A stretch of 64,000 nt of DNA. It comes from Sporolactobacillus laevolacticus DSM 442. GTDB lineage: Bacteria > Bacillota > Bacilli > Bacillales > Sporolactobacillaceae. The notes below the pieces were generated by a model. It searched no databases and was not told the origin of the DNA. It worked only from the letters and a program-made list of their open reading frames with translations. The position numbers were made by a program, and so were the translations under genes. Positions 44,263-55,392 of the stretch are shown here, one piece after another. Each line of letters begins with the position of its first letter. Position 1 is the first letter of the stretch. The DNA lies in NCBI RefSeq assembly GCF_000497245.1, contig NZ_AWTC01000008.1, positions 192,917 through 256,916 on the forward strand, written 5' to 3'.

Positions 44263-44286
44263 AACTTATCCCAACCTTATTCAGAG

Positions 44287-44704
44287 TTATACACAGAACT
44301 TATACACATATCCACAGGCCGTTGCTATATTCAGTATGGAATCACGCGTTTGCCACAAGATATACGCAATAGAAAATGATGAATTTTGGCGAATGTGGAT
44401 AACTAATTTCATCAATAAAGCGTATTTTTTGTCAAAATTGATTGTTTTTTCTTAACTTAGTTTTTTAACTAGATTATACATTCTGCACATATGGTTTTAT
44501 GCGATAAAATCAGGCTTTTCCGCCATGTAGACTATATCCTCTTCATTCGCATCACTTCATTTTAACATACATAATTGTGATGAATTTTCAGAGTTATGAA
44601 CAGTTTTTACACAAACGTGGATAACTTGTGGATAATTATTCGCTAGTATGCACAAATTGTCCACAGTTCTTATGATTTTGTTCCATAATCATCCCTTATC
44701 CACT
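44287..44704. promoter_or_regulatory. DnaA-box cluster upstream of rlmH
   Basis: Perfect boxes: TTATACACA (44287-44295, 44300-44308) and TGTGGATAA (44394-44402, 44627-44635). One-mismatch boxes: ATATCCACA (44308-44316), CGTGGATAA (44616-44624), TTGTCCACA (44657-44665), TTATCCACT (44696-44704) and TTTTACACA (~44606). Nine sites in 420 bp far exceed chance. It fills the 559-bp gene-free gap. oriC is unlikely because dnaA/dnaN are absent. Confidence 0.8.
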
Positions 44705-44768
44705 ATCTAATCTGATTATTTTTTTATATACGCATTCATTCATAACTTTTCATTCTTTTTAAAAATAT

Positions 44769-44811
44769 AAAACGGGCCAAAGGACTTTGATAATGTCCTT
44801 TGACCCGTTTT
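44769..44811 (-). terminator. Terminator of htrA
   Basis: AAAACGGGcCAAAGGAC (44769-44785) pairs with GTCCTTTGaCCCGTTTT (44795-44811), with one mismatch; T-rich on the minus strand. Confidence 0.88.
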
Positions 44812-44821
44812 GATTCTTACC

Positions 44822-46060
44822 TTAAGAGAAGGTCTTGCTGCCGAGTTTCAGCTGTGCATTATGAACTTTACCCATCCGGTAGTATTTGATATTGACCGTC
44901 TGACCGGCACGAAGCTGAGTATACATGTATGTGGAGAATTCGATATAACTCTTAATTTGGTGTCCGTTTATTTCCGTGATGACATCACCGGCTTCAAGCC
45001 CGCTTGTCGAGGCCGGACTTGAATTCTGGACGTCCGTGACCACAAGACCTGTTTTCACAGAAGATGGCAGTTGCAGCTGATTTACTTCTTCATTCGGCAC
45101 CATCGTCAGATCGACAATGCTGATGCCGAGCATCGGCCGCTCAATCTTACCACTGGTTTCGAGTTTATCGATCACTGGTTTCGCAACATCAATTGGAATG
45201 GCAAAGCCAATGCCTTCAACGCCTTCATTGGTTCCACTTCCTGTCGAAGCGATCTTGGATGAATTAATGCCGATGACCTGGCCGGCAATGTTGACCAAAG
45301 CCCCACCGCTGTTGCCAGGGTTAATCGCTGCATCGGTTTGAAGAACCTGCGCCTCGATCGACGCGTTGTTGCTTTCTACCGGAATGGTCCGGTTTGTCGA
45401 GCTGATGATCCCTTCCGTCACCGATCCTGAGAAACCGAGCGGATTACCGATCGCAATCGCCGGTTCACCACGCTTCAGTTTTGATGAATTGCCAAATTCA
45501 GCAACTGACTTGACGTTCTTAGACGGGATTCTAAGTACTGCCAGATCATAAAGCGCATCTTTTCCCAGAACTGTGGCGTTGGTTTTCAGTTCATCGTTCA
45601 GCCGAACTTCCACCTTCTGTGCACCGGATACCACATGGTTATTCGTAACCACATAAGCATATTGATTATCGCGCTTATAAATGATGCCTGAGCCAATACC
45701 TGATTCGGTATACTTATTGTCAAAGAAATTCGCTTTCTGCAGGTTAATCACGGCAACCACAGCCGGAGATACCTTATCTACGGCCTCCGTAACCGACGAC
45801 GTGACATTGACATTCACTTGCCGGTTGAAGGTTGGATTGCTCACATTATTACCATTTTGCGCGCCCGTTGAAACCTGATATGGAAAAACGCCTAGATCCG
45901 ATAGTATTGGAGCAAAGATCAGCAAGCAAACCATACCGACAATGGCGCCTATGAAGCCGGAGAAGAACCAGCCTCCACGCATACGTGTTTCTCGCGTTTG
46001 ACGGGATTTTCCATCTGTCTCCGGATCATTCTCTATATGGTTGTCATCATAATACCCCAT
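44822..46060 (-). CDS. htrA: HtrA/DegP-type membrane-anchored serine protease
   Basis: 412 aa. One N-terminal transmembrane segment (GFIGAIVGMVCLLIFAPIL), a trypsin-like domain with His (TNNHVVS), Asp (YDLAVLRI) and Ser (NPGNSGGAL), then a PDZ domain (GLVVTDVQNSSPASTSGLEA). It degrades or folds misfolded proteins at the cell surface. AGAGGAGG precedes ATG. It corresponds to YyxA of B. subtilis by synteny. Confidence 0.96.
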   Translation of the reverse strand: MGYYDDNHIENDPETDGKSRQTRETRMRGGWFFSGFIGAIVGMVCLLIFAPILSDLGVFPYQVSTGAQNGNNVSNPTFNRQVNVNVTSSVTEAVDKVSPAVVAVINLQKANFFDNKYTESGIGSGIIYKRDNQYAYVVTNNHVVSGAQKVEVRLNDELKTNATVLGKDALYDLAVLRIPSKNVKSVAEFGNSSKLKRGEPAIAIGNPLGFSGSVTEGIISSTNRTIPVESNNASIEAQVLQTDAAINPGNSGGALVNIAGQVIGINSSKIASTGSGTNEGVEGIGFAIPIDVAKPVIDKLETSGKIERPMLGISIVDLTMVPNEEVNQLQLPSSVKTGLVVTDVQNSSPASTSGLEAGDVITEINGHQIKSYIEFSTYMYTQLRAGQTVNIKYYRMGKVHNAQLKLGSKTFS

Positions 46061-46331
46061 ACACTATTCCTCCTCTTTTGCATCCATGAAGATGTTCAGA
46101 ATACGAAAAGAAATGGTCGTTCTATGATTAAGAGCTTCCCGGTCTTCTTTTCCTTTCAATAAGGCGTGCACGACCTTATCAAAAACACTGAATTTCTTCT
46201 AACAGTTTTTCGTTATCATTAATGTACCACCGAATATTTCCATTATAAAAATTATGTGACTATTTCTATATGCTTCGTAAAATTGCCGTTGTTTCTATGT
46301 AAAGAATAACCACAATCTTGCGCTTATAAAC

Positions 46332-47126
46332 CTAAATGGCGGTCAAAGAGGTTGCGTGATCTGGGTCCGTATCGTAAAGACCAACTTCCCGTCCAAGTTT
46401 CAGGCCGATACTTTCCAGGCGCTGTCCAACACTCATTCTTGCCAATTCTTTCATGTTGTTGTCTTTACTTAGATGGGCAAGGTAGATTTTCTTTGTCCGA
46501 TTTCCGAATACTTCCGTCAGCGCTAGGCCGGATTCTTCATTCGAAATGTGACCGGTGTCACCCAAAATGCGCCGCTTTACACTCCATGGATAGCGTCCCA
46601 TCATTAACATTTCTGTGTCGTGATTTGCCTCCATGATATACGCATCCGAGTCGCGAATCAGCCCTTTTATATGTTCAGAAACATAACCAAGATCCGTTGC
46701 GATCGTCAATTGCTTGTCCTGGTCGCGCACAAGATAAAACATTGGGTCAGCCGCATCATGGGAAACTGAAAAAGATTCTATATCCAGGCTGCCGAACGCT
46801 TTTGTTGTATTCGCCGCAAATTCAAACTTCTGCTCAGTAGGAATATCGCCTACCACCGAGGACATGGCTTGCCATGTCCTCCGGTTTGCATAAACAGGCG
46901 TGTGAAACCGCCTTGCAAATATGCCAAGCCCTTTAATGTGGTCGCTATGTTCATGCGTAACAAGAATACCATCAATGTCTTCCGGACGGCGACCGATCTG
47001 CTCAAGCAATTCAATCATTTTCTTGCCACTTAAACCACAGTCAATTAACAAACGTTGCTGTTCCGTTTCTATATAGAGCGAATTTCCAGTACTACCGCTT
47101 GCCAGCACACTAAAATTAAAAACCAC
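46332..47126 (-). CDS. walJ: MBL-fold exonuclease WalJ (YycJ)
   Basis: 264 aa. Metallo-beta-lactamase fold with the HxHxDH metal motif ([11 protein letters not shown]) and further metal ligands (DTGHISNE). YycJ/WalJ is a 5'-3' exonuclease tied to mismatch repair and to the wal operon. GGGAGGGG points to a GTG start at 47126, not the TTG 15 bases upstream that lies inside the ribosome site. Confidence 0.95.
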   Translation of the reverse strand: MVFNFSVLASGSTGNSLYIETEQQRLLIDCGLSGKKMIELLEQIGRRPEDIDGILVTHEHSDHIKGLGIFARRFHTPVYANRRTWQAMSSVVGDIPTEQKFEFAANTTKAFGSLDIESFSVSHDAADPMFYLVRDQDKQLTIATDLGYVSEHIKGLIRDSDAYIMEANHDTEMLMMGRYPWSVKRRILGDTGHISNEESGLALTEVFGNRTKKIYLAHLSKDNNMKELARMSVGQRLESIGLKLGREVGLYDTDPDHATSLTAI

Positions 47127-47184
47127 TTCGACCCCTCCCAAGGGTGATCCGTAAATCGCAATCTATCTTCTCTCAAAATATCAT

Positions 47185-48000
47185 TTAATTGATCGACTGA
47201 ACACTACCAGAAACCGCATTGATAAAATAATCACTTGTCCCGCTCCCCGTGCGGACAACGATGTGCCATGCTGGGACAAAGATCAACGGATCTGAATTTT
47301 CATCAACAACCGTATTCACATAACTCAATTCAATCGATTTAATGTGTAATATTGAATAACCAACAAGGTCGGTCCGATCGACCAAATAATTAATCGCTTG
47401 TTCCGCATTGATAATGTCCACATGACTGTGTTTATTCGAGCTAAGCTTTAAATAGCTCTGACTGAACCCAACGACATGCTTGTTCTTCACCTTAAAATCG
47501 AGCATCTGCATCTTATTGCGCATACTGAGATAAACCGGCCGGCTATGGTATACCTGTACAAATTTTAAGATACCCTTACCTTCCCCAGATTGCCAATACG
47601 TGTAGTCCTCGCCTAAATAGACCTTACCAAGAAGATCCTTCTGTACGTCTTCGTTTTTTATGTCCCCTAGGGAGAGCGGCTTCGCAAATGTACCGATCAT
47701 CTGCAATCCATTAGCATCAATATTGATCTTCTGTTTTCCGGTGTCACTCACAACATAAGACAGGTTTTCAACACCCACATTTTGTTGTGTAAAATCCACA
47801 CGTGTTCCTCGAAGGAAGGTTACGTCTTGTGGTGGCGAAGGAAGCACTGTATCAATTTTATAATTTTTAGGAAGTCTTGATTGGTCAGCAATATCTTCGA
47901 CGTTTTCATCTTGCTGCCGCATGTACATCTCAAAGACAAGAAAGACATCAAGCAAAAGGAAGCAAATGATGAAGATGGATTTTGTCCTGCTCCAATTCAT
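47185..48000 (-). CDS. walI: WalI (YycI), regulator of WalK
   Basis: 271 aa. One N-terminal TM helix (IFIICFLLLDVFLVFEMY) and an extracytoplasmic YycI domain. With WalH it forms a membrane complex that tunes WalK activity. Its ATG overlaps the walH stop. AAGGAGG precedes it. Confidence 0.94.
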   Translation of the reverse strand: MNWSRTKSIFIICFLLLDVFLVFEMYMRQQDENVEDIADQSRLPKNYKIDTVLPSPPQDVTFLRGTRVDFTQQNVGVENLSYVVSDTGKQKINIDANGLQMIGTFAKPLSLGDIKNEDVQKDLLGKVYLGEDYTYWQSGEGKGILKFVQVYHSRPVYLSMRNKMQMLDFKVKNKHVVGFSQSYLKLSSNKHSHVDIINAEQAINYLVDRTDLVGYSILHIKSIELSYVNTVVDENSDPLIFVPAWHIVVRTGSGTSDYFINAVSGSVQSIN

Positions 48001-49298
48001 GATGGGTCCTCCTTCTCATTGGGCAAAAGCGCACGAGACGCAGAATACCAGCGACCGCCTATTTTATAAAACCAATCTGGGGTAGCCACTATGGATTGAT
48101 CATCATTCGGTTGCGGGTTATTCAGTTCGTATCCAATTGCCATGTCTTCAATTTTTTTGACCGGTACAGAGGTTTGGCTTAACTTATTCAGAATATTCTT
48201 TCCAGAATCAAGGATAATGTCGCCTTGATTGTCAACCAGATTCAGATTTATCAGCGTTCCTTTATAGTTGCTGAGCTCGCCGCTTTTCCATGTTAATTCG
48301 ATCATGCTTAGATACCAGTTCGGATAATTTTCCGTATTGAAGACCATGTAGTCCCCTAAAGTCATGCGGAAAGTGACTGTTCCGTCACCACGATAATTTT
48401 TTAGTGCCGTGCCTTGATAGATATAGTCATCGGTCCATAATTTATAGCTGTTCATCCATACAAGGCTTCCGATGAGCGGATCCTGTTTTTGCTCAGTGCT
48501 TCTGATAATACTCGGATTTACAAACTGGATGACATTATTGGTTTGTTCAAGCTGGCGCGCACTATCGGTATATGCTGTTTTCCCCCGCGTTGGAAAAACG
48601 TTCTCCGGATCTGGAAATAGTATCGGTAGGAATTCTTCCAGCTTCAGCTTTTCATAGTAGCTGACTTCTGAATGCATCTTCGTTTTATCATCTGGCAGAT
48701 AGACGACTTTACCTTTTAAAGGTTGGCGATCATAGGGATAAAGTTTCGTTCCGGTGAACAGCGCCTTTAAATTATTCATGTTCATGTGATCTACCGTTGC
48801 ATACAGTTTATCCTTTTCATCAGGTGATGAGAAAATGGCCGTGATGCGCTGTCCGTTCGACGAACTGAATAGTTCAATACGGTCGATCAGAGCCTCGTTA
48901 GGAATCGATGACTTTTCATCAAACTGAAAGACCTTAGTCAGCGCATCGCGTGTGAGCGGGGCCGGAAAGATAAGTTTATAGGAAGGATTATCCCCACGGC
49001 TTACCTTATTATTGTACGTCGTCAGTTTGTTAAAAACAGATTGCTGGAGAAGGCTGTATACTTTTTGAATGCGTCCATAGCTGTTTTGTCCAAATTCGCC
49101 ATTCGAGTTCAGTTCAAGCATCAAATTCGGGCGAATAACATCGGTCAATTTGCGTGTCTGCGCAATGGCCACTTGTTTCGCCGAGTTCGTAGGATAATTC
49201 TCGAAATCCGATTTATAGAATAGTATATTTGAGGTCATGGCCACACTCGCAAGCACAAGTGCGCCTAGCAAGATCGATTTGAACATTTCGCGGTGCAT
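47997..49298 (-). CDS. walH: WalH (YycH), regulator of WalK
   Basis: 433 aa from the ATG at 49298 (AAGGGA ahead). An N-terminal TM helix (ILLGALVLASVAMTSNILF) precedes the YycH extracellular domain. It restrains WalK together with WalI. The ATG comes one base after the walK stop, so the genes are coupled. Confidence 0.94.
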   Translation of the reverse strand: MHREMFKSILLGALVLASVAMTSNILFYKSDFENYPTNSAKQVAIAQTRKLTDVIRPNLMLELNSNGEFGQNSYGRIQKVYSLLQQSVFNKLTTYNNKVSRGDNPSYKLIFPAPLTRDALTKVFQFDEKSSIPNEALIDRIELFSSSNGQRITAIFSSPDEKDKLYATVDHMNMNNLKALFTGTKLYPYDRQPLKGKVVYLPDDKTKMHSEVSYYEKLKLEEFLPILFPDPENVFPTRGKTAYTDSARQLEQTNNVIQFVNPSIIRSTEQKQDPLIGSLVWMNSYKLWTDDYIYQGTALKNYRGDGTVTFRMTLGDYMVFNTENYPNWYLSMIELTWKSGELSNYKGTLINLNLVDNQGDIILDSGKNILNKLSQTSVPVKKIEDMAIGYELNNPQPNDDQSIVATPDWFYKIGGRWYSASRALLPNEKEDPS

Positions 49299-49299
49299 C

Positions 49300-51111
49300 T
49301 CAGTTATCCCTTCTATCCAGCGGAAGCACAAAGTGAATCGTTGTCCCTCTGTTCCAGTCACTCTCCGCCCAAATTTCTCCGCCCTGTGCCTCAATCATTT
49401 CTTTGGCAATAGCAAGTCCGAGTCCCGTACCGCCTAATTTTCGTGATCGGGCGCGGTCGACTCTATAGAATCGGTTAAAGATCTTCGACAGGTTTTCCTT
49501 TGGAATGCCGACACCTTGATCGCTGATCATGGTCCGTATGTTCCGTCCTCTGCGCGTAATTCTAAAGGTGATAATACCGCCTTCAGGTGAGTATTTCATT
49601 GCGTTTGAGATAATATTATCGATAACCTGCGTCAGTTTATCACGGTCAATCCGGACATAAAAAGAACCTTTTGGAAAATAACGAACGAATTCGATATTCT
49701 GCCTCTTCGACATTTCAAAACGGTCGATAATGCTTTCACAAAAATCAACATAATCCGTGCGTTCTAAGTTAATTTTATAATCCTTAGAATCGAGCCGTGA
49801 CAGCTGTAACAGATCATTCACCAACCGAATCATTCGCTCCGTTTCCCTTTGAGTAACACCGAGAAACTTGGTAGCAAGTGCTGCATCTTCAACTGCGCCG
49901 TCTTGAAGTGCTTCAAGATAACTTTTCATTGTGGTTAGCGGGGTTCGCAATTCATGAGAAACATTAGCCACAAATTCTCGGCGCTCCATATCGACCTGTT
50001 CTTGTTCCGTCACATCGTGAATGACCGCGATCAAGCCGTTAGCCAAGCCGCTATCCTTCTTTACAACTGAGAAATTGGCTCTCAAAAGAATTGTTTCGTC
50101 ATCCGTACTGAAGTCAAGGACGATGGAGTCGGTTAATTCATACAGATCCATGATCTTGTGCTCTTTGCGGATTTTCAGTAAATCTAGAATAGAGTTTCCG
50201 GTAACATCGTGACGATAGACACCAAGCAGCTGCTCAGCCCGATTGTTCATCAGGATGACGTTTCCTTTGCGGTCCGTAGCGATGACTCCATCTGTCATAT
50301 AGGTGAGCACGGATTTCAATTTGCGCCGCTCTGATTCAGTCGTGGCATTCGCCTCACGCAGCTTCATCGTCATATTGTTAAACGACGTGGCAAGCTGGCC
50401 GATTTCATCCGGTTCAGACATTTGCACTTTCCGTGTAAAGTTCCCCTGAGAAACAGCGAGTACCTGGCGCTGCATTTGAACCAGTGGCCGTGTAATTGTT
50501 CTGGCGAGGAAGAAGCCAAGAATCGCGGTAACAAGAAGCGCAAAAATAGTCGCAGAAGCAAGGATTTGATTGATTTGCTGTAGCTGAGCATAAACACTCT
50601 CAAAGCTTTTTTCCACGTAAAGAACGTAGTGCTGGTTGTCCACCTTGATCGGCGCCGTTACAATGTCCACGCGTTCACCGTTGTTGTGATCGGTGCGACG
50701 ATACTTATTCGTCACATTGGACGACAAATTTTGGATAATCAGTCGATTCGTCGTTCTTTTCCCGACGACGTCCTCATGCTTCTCATCAGCCGCTACAATT
50801 ACGGTATTTTCATCGATGACTTCAATTTCTCTAATATTGTTATCGAGTTCCAGCAGTTGACTTCTAATCTGATTGGTCACATGATTTGGATCATCAACAT
50901 TCGTATCCTTGGATTCCCGGATCGCTTCGCCAACGTTCCAAGCAATCAACTGACTCTGGCTTTCGAGCGATTTCTCAAAGCTGTCAAGCGTGATCGTTTT
51001 CACGCGATCAGAAAAATAAACACCAATCAGCTGCATCGCAAGCAAGATCAGCAGCGCGTAGATCAAAACGATCTTAAATTGAATCGATTTAAAGAAACCG
51101 ACTTTATTCAT
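49300..51111 (-). CDS. walK: Sensor histidine kinase WalK
   Basis: 603 aa. Two TM helices enclose an extracellular Cache/PAS-like sensor. A HAMP domain, a PAS domain ([20 protein letters not shown]), HisKA ([13 protein letters not shown]) and HATPase (N box [20 protein letters not shown]) follow. It phosphorylates WalR to control cell-wall hydrolases. AGGAG before the ATG at 51111 lies within the walR 3' end. Confidence 0.97.
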   Translation of the reverse strand: MNKVGFFKSIQFKIVLIYALLILLAMQLIGVYFSDRVKTITLDSFEKSLESQSQLIAWNVGEAIRESKDTNVDDPNHVTNQIRSQLLELDNNIREIEVIDENTVIVAADEKHEDVVGKRTTNRLIIQNLSSNVTNKYRRTDHNNGERVDIVTAPIKVDNQHYVLYVEKSFESVYAQLQQINQILASATIFALLVTAILGFFLARTITRPLVQMQRQVLAVSQGNFTRKVQMSEPDEIGQLATSFNNMTMKLREANATTESERRKLKSVLTYMTDGVIATDRKGNVILMNNRAEQLLGVYRHDVTGNSILDLLKIRKEHKIMDLYELTDSIVLDFSTDDETILLRANFSVVKKDSGLANGLIAVIHDVTEQEQVDMERREFVANVSHELRTPLTTMKSYLEALQDGAVEDAALATKFLGVTQRETERMIRLVNDLLQLSRLDSKDYKINLERTDYVDFCESIIDRFEMSKRQNIEFVRYFPKGSFYVRIDRDKLTQVIDNIISNAMKYSPEGGIITFRITRRGRNIRTMISDQGVGIPKENLSKIFNRFYRVDRARSRKLGGTGLGLAIAKEMIEAQGGEIWAESDWNRGTTIHFVLPLDRRDN

Positions 51112-51823
51112 CACTAGACTCCTGATTAGGTTCTTTCAAGTAATAGCCGACACCGCGTCTTGTAATAATCCAGGCGGGTCTGCTTGGATTGTCCTCAATT
51201 TTCTCGCGCAGACGGCGCACAGTAACATCCACAGTACGCACATCGCCGAAGTAGTCATAGCCCCAGACCGTCTGAAGCAAATTTTCACGAGTCATGACTT
51301 GTCCAATATGATCAGCGAGATAATGGAGCAGCTCAAATTCACGATGCGTGAGTTCAACCATCTTGCCGCGCTTGGTCACTACATAAGCATCCAAATGAAT
51401 CACCAAGTCACCGATTTCGATGTTGTTTTCCTGCTTCTTTTCTTCTTCAGCGCCTTCCTGCCTGTGCCGCCTTAGATTCGCCTTGACACGTGCGATCAGT
51501 TCACGATTGCTGAACGGCTTCGTAACGTAATCATCGGCTCCCATTTCCAGCCCAAGCACCTTGTCGATTTCCGAGTCCTTGGCCGTCAACATAATAATCG
51601 GCATGTTATGCGTTTTCCGCACCTCACGGCATACCTCCATGCCATCCTTGATCGGGAGCATAACATCGAGCAGAATCATATCCGGATTTTCTTGCTCAAC
51701 CTTTTCAAGAGCCTCCGCACCATCGTAGGCGCAAACGACTTCATAACCTTCCTTCTCCAGGTTAAACTGCAGAATATCTGCAATCGGCTGTTCATCATCG
51801 ACAACGAGTATTTTATTTTCCAT
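51104..51823 (-). CDS. walR: Response regulator WalR
   Basis: 239 aa. Receiver domain with phospho-acceptor D53 (MILLDVMLP) and K in VTKPF; OmpR-type winged helix with [20 protein letters not shown] and GVGYYL. Master regulator of wall metabolism, usually essential in Firmicutes. AAGGAGG precedes ATG. It overlaps walK by eight bases. Confidence 0.98.
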   Translation of the reverse strand: MENKILVVDDEQPIADILQFNLEKEGYEVVCAYDGAEALEKVEQENPDMILLDVMLPIKDGMEVCREVRKTHNMPIIMLTAKDSEIDKVLGLEMGADDYVTKPFSNRELIARVKANLRRHRQEGAEEEKKQENNIEIGDLVIHLDAYVVTKRGKMVELTHREFELLHYLADHIGQVMTRENLLQTVWGYDYFGDVRTVDVTVRRLREKIEDNPSRPAWIITRRGVGYYLKEPNQESSDE

Positions 51824-51988
51824 TTGTGCGGCCTCCTTGCGAAATCATGTGATTTTTTTCCCATGTATACGTTCTTTTTCAGCAATATTTATAGTTCTTA
51901 AACGGTGATCCAGTTCCGTGATTGTCATTTGAAACATTTACTATCTCATCTTCAGTTACAAAATGGCTGCCAATACATTGTCTTCTTC

Positions 51989-52018
51989 ATTTTAACATAA
52001 TCACAATCACCCTGTCAT
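51989..52018 (-). promoter_or_regulatory. wal operon promoter
   Basis: ATGACA (52013-52018), 18 bases, TAAAAT (51989-51994) preceded by TGT. No other strong promoter is seen in the 300-bp gap upstream of walR. Confidence 0.55.
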
Positions 52019-52032
52019 AATCAAGGAAACAG

Positions 52033-52060
52033 GAAAAAGCCCCTGGTTCATTACCAGAGG
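52033..52060 (-). terminator. Terminator of the tRNA operon
   Basis: On the minus strand CCTCTGGT, aatga, ACCAGGGG then CTTTTTCC, with one mismatch in the stem. It is enclosed by longer AAACAGGA/TCCTGTTT arms. Confidence 0.7.
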
Positions 52061-52124
52061 TCTTGTCCTGTTTAAGTACATATTTTTTATTAAGAGCGAT
52101 AATCGCTTATGTTTGGCAAAAACA

Positions 52125-52197
<73 letters not shown>

Positions 52198-52204
52198 ATA
52201 ATAA

Positions 52205-52280
52205 TGGCGGATCCGAGCGGATTTGAACCGCCGATCTCCTGCGTGACAGGCAGGCATGTTAACCCCTACACCACGGATCC
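52205..52280 (-). tRNA. tRNA-Asp (GTC)
   Basis: 76 nt with encoded CCA. Acceptor GGATCCG/CGGATCC, anticodon loop CTGTCAC in a CCTGC/GCAGG stem, T loop GGTTCAAATCC. Confidence 0.95.
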
Positions 52281-52282
52281 AT

Positions 52283-52359
<77 letters not shown>

Positions 52360-52444
52360 ACAATATGAACTTCAAAAGCACCCTTTTTGCGGCACAAGAA
52401 ATATTCTACCATGATCATTCGATTAAAGCAACTTATTTTTAAAT

Positions 52445-52484
52445 TAAAAAACGCTACGGCATTCATTAATGCAGCCGCAGCGTT
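52445..52484 (-). terminator. Terminator of purA
   Basis: AACGCTACGGC (52450-52460) pairs with GCCGCAGCGTT (52474-52484), with one G-U; TTTTTTAA follows on the minus strand. Confidence 0.85.
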
Positions 52485-52516
52485 CCATTCTATTGCTTAT
52501 TAAGACTATTAATAGA

Positions 52517-53803
52517 TCAGGCGAAAGGGCTTCGCACTTCAATCGTCTGCGTCCGATCCGGACCAACTGAGAACAGAGACAGCGCAACACCCGTCAGCTG
52601 GGCGATCCGTTCCATGTAGTGGCGGGCATTCTGCGGGAGATCGGAAAGCGACTTCGCTTTCGTAATATCCTCTGTCCAGCCCGGCATTTCTTCATAGACA
52701 GGCTCACATTCAGCAAGTGCATTCAGGCTCGCCGGGAATTCTTCGATCAGTTTGCCCTTGTATTTATAAGCTTTGCAAATCTTCACAGTTTCAAGACCGG
52801 TCAGCACATCCACACAGTTCAGTGAAAGGTCGGTCAAACCGCTGACGCGACGAGAGTGACGGACAACCACACTGTCGAACCAGCCAACACGACGTGCTCT
52901 TCCTGTAACGGTTCCGTATTCATGGCCCACTTCACGAATCCGATCGCCAATTTCGTTATTTAATTCTGTTGGAAATGGACCATCACCAACGCGTGTCGTA
53001 TAGGCTTTCGCGCAACCGACAACATGGTTGATTTTTGTCGGGCCCACACCGGCACCAATCGTCACGCCACCGGCAACAGGATTAGATGAGGTGACAAATG
53101 GATATGTGCCTTGATCAATATCGAGCATGCAGCCTTGCGCTCCTTCAAAGAGGACACGTTTGCCGCTGTCAAGTGCGTCATTCAGTACAACCGATGTATC
53201 GCAGACGAGCGGTCTGAGACGTTCTCCATAGGCCAGGTACTCATTATAGATCTCATCGATGTCGAATCCTTCACTATCGTACATTTTTTCAAGAAGGCGA
53301 TTTTTTTCTTTAAGGTTCTTCGCCAGTTTTTCTCGGAATGTATCAGGTTCCAGAAGATCTGCCATCCGGATGCCGACGCGGGCTGCTTTGTCCATATAAG
53401 CAGGACCAATGCCTTTCTGTGTTGTGCCGATTTTGGACGCACCCTTGCTCTCTTCTTCAAGCATATCCAGCTTCAAGTGATAGGGGAGGATGATGTGAGC
53501 GCGATTGCTGATGCGCAGATTATCTGTGCTCACACCGTTTTCCTTCATGTAATCCAACTCTCTGCACATGGACTTAGGATTAATTACCATTCCGTTCCCA
53601 AGGACACAGATCTTTTCCTTATAAAGAATTCCCGACGGCATTAATCGCAGTTTGTATGTCTTGCCGTTCCAAACGATTGTATGCCCGGCATTATCTCCAC
53701 CTTGATAACGTGACACTACTTCCGAGTTTTCCGAAAGGTAGTCAGTAATCTTTCCTTTTCCTTCATCGCCCCACTGTGCGCCAACAACAACAACAGAAGA
53801 CAT
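52517..53803 (-). CDS. purA: Adenylosuccinate synthetase
   Basis: 428 aa. GTP-dependent ligase joining IMP and aspartate in AMP synthesis. [14 protein letters not shown] (P-loop), QGGDNAGHT and GIGPAYMDK are diagnostic. AGGGGG precedes ATG. It stands between dnaB and the tRNA cluster as in B. subtilis. Confidence 0.98.
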   Translation of the reverse strand: MSSVVVVGAQWGDEGKGKITDYLSENSEVVSRYQGGDNAGHTIVWNGKTYKLRLMPSGILYKEKICVLGNGMVINPKSMCRELDYMKENGVSTDNLRISNRAHIILPYHLKLDMLEEESKGASKIGTTQKGIGPAYMDKAARVGIRMADLLEPDTFREKLAKNLKEKNRLLEKMYDSEGFDIDEIYNEYLAYGERLRPLVCDTSVVLNDALDSGKRVLFEGAQGCMLDIDQGTYPFVTSSNPVAGGVTIGAGVGPTKINHVVGCAKAYTTRVGDGPFPTELNNEIGDRIREVGHEYGTVTGRARRVGWFDSVVVRHSRRVSGLTDLSLNCVDVLTGLETVKICKAYKYKGKLIEEFPASLNALAECEPVYEEMPGWTEDITKAKSLSDLPQNARHYMERIAQLTGVALSLFSVGPDRTQTIEVRSPFA

Positions 53804-53858
53804 TCATTTAGCCCCCTACTTCTACAAATAATATTTTAGTACACTAAAGCCACTGTTT

Positions 53859-53888
53859 AGTCTAACAGGTAATCGATTTAAAAGTCAA
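53859..53888 (-). promoter_or_regulatory. purA promoter
   Basis: TTGACT (53883-53888), 18 bases, TAGACT (53859-53864) preceded by TGT. About 55 bp before the purA start. Confidence 0.5.
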
Positions 53889-53952
53889 TGAAGAAACGAA
53901 CATTTCACACTTCATTTGTCTTATTGTTCGGAATCAGGAAACAAACAAAAAT

Positions 53953-55323
53953 TCAAGCACCCCTCGGCACATCCTCATCACTGTGCTTCCGATCAATATT
54001 GACGAATTTACTGTACTCTTTGACAAAAGCCAGTTCCACAGTACCTACCGGACCGTTACGCTGTTTCGCAATTATTATTTCAATGATGTTCTGTTTTTCG
54101 CTTTCTTTGTTGTAGTAATCATCCCGGTAGAGGAATGCGACAACATCAGCATCCTGTTCAATACTTCCGGACTCACGAATGTCGCTCATCATCGGTCGCT
54201 TGTCTTGTCTGGATTCAACACCACGGGACAACTGGGACAGAGCGATCACAGGCACGTCCAGCTCTCTAGCCATGGCTTTCAAGGTTCTCGAGATTTCCGA
54301 GACTTCCTGTTGGCGGTTTTCTTGCCGACCGGCACCACCCGAACCCATAATCAGCTGCAGGTAATCGATCATCACCATGTCCAGACCTTTTTCCTGCTTC
54401 AATCGCCGGCATTTTGAACGAATATCATTCACACGGATTCCCGGTGAATCATCAATATAAATGCCGGCGCGAGATAGACTGCCCATCGCCATCGTCAGCT
54501 TCTGCCAATCTTCATCTTCCAAACTTCCTGTACGCAGCTTTTGAGCATTAATATTCCCTTCGGCGCACAACATACGCATGGCGAGCTGCTTGGCTCCCAT
54601 TTCAAGACTGAAGATGGCTACGTTTGCGTCGTTTTTAATCGCAACATTTTGAGCAATATTCAATGCAAATGCTGTTTTCCCAACTGATGGACGGGCAGCG
54701 ACAATCACGAGATCACTTTTCTGAAAACCAGCAAGCATTCGGTCAAGTTCAAGAAAGCCTGTCGGCGTTCCGGTAACATCATCATGACGGCTCTGTAGCA
54801 TCTCAATATTGTCATAGGTTTCAATTAAAACATCTTTGATTGATTGAAACTCGCCATTCCGTTTTCGCTCTGCCACCTCAAGGATCTGTCTCTCCGCGTC
54901 ATCGAGAATACCCTCGACACCATCTTCGCGCGTATACCCGTCGGAAACGATTTGTGTTGCTGTTCGGATCAGCCGCCTCAGTGTCGCTTTTTCGGCGACA
55001 ATCGAGCAATAATACTCAATGTTCGCTGCTGTTGGTGCTGACCCGGCCAGTTCAGCAAGGTACGAGACTCCACCGATCTCCTCGAGGCGTTTGGAAGTCT
55101 GCAGTGCATTGGTTAGCGTTACGACATCGACCGGTTCATTCCGTTCTGACAAATCCAGCATGACGGCGAAAATAAGCTGGTGGCTTGTACGATAAAAATC
55201 TTCCGGAATCAGCAGCTCTGAAGCTGTAATGACCGTGGATGGTTCTAGAAAAATGGCGCCTAGTACGGCTTGCTCCGCTTCCATATTATGGGGAGGAATC
55301 CGATCGGCAAATAAGTCACTCAT
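53953..55323 (-). CDS. dnaB: Replicative DNA helicase DnaB (B. subtilis DnaC)
   Basis: 456 aa. N-terminal primase-binding domain (PPHNMEAEQAVLGAIFLEP), RecA-like ATPase with Walker A ARPSVGKTAF, Walker B MVMIDYLQL, and IALSQLSRGVESR. It unwinds DNA at the fork. AAAGGAGG precedes ATG. It lies 69 bp after rplI. Confidence 0.98.
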   Translation of the reverse strand: MSDLFADRIPPHNMEAEQAVLGAIFLEPSTVITASELLIPEDFYRTSHQLIFAVMLDLSERNEPVDVVTLTNALQTSKRLEEIGGVSYLAELAGSAPTAANIEYYCSIVAEKATLRRLIRTATQIVSDGYTREDGVEGILDDAERQILEVAERKRNGEFQSIKDVLIETYDNIEMLQSRHDDVTGTPTGFLELDRMLAGFQKSDLVIVAARPSVGKTAFALNIAQNVAIKNDANVAIFSLEMGAKQLAMRMLCAEGNINAQKLRTGSLEDEDWQKLTMAMGSLSRAGIYIDDSPGIRVNDIRSKCRRLKQEKGLDMVMIDYLQLIMGSGGAGRQENRQQEVSEISRTLKAMARELDVPVIALSQLSRGVESRQDKRPMMSDIRESGSIEQDADVVAFLYRDDYYNKESEKQNIIEIIIAKQRNGPVGTVELAFVKEYSKFVNIDRKHSDEDVPRGA

Positions 55324-55392
55324 GTCGCGCCCTCCTTTCTTTAAGACATAAAATCCGCGGAATCGTTATTTGCGCGATGCGGATTAAAGCAA

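Noticed and set aside
44287..44704. Chromosomal origin oriC
   Set aside because: Many DnaA boxes but no dnaA, dnaN or rpmH adjacent, and gene order places oriC elsewhere; treated as a titration cluster.
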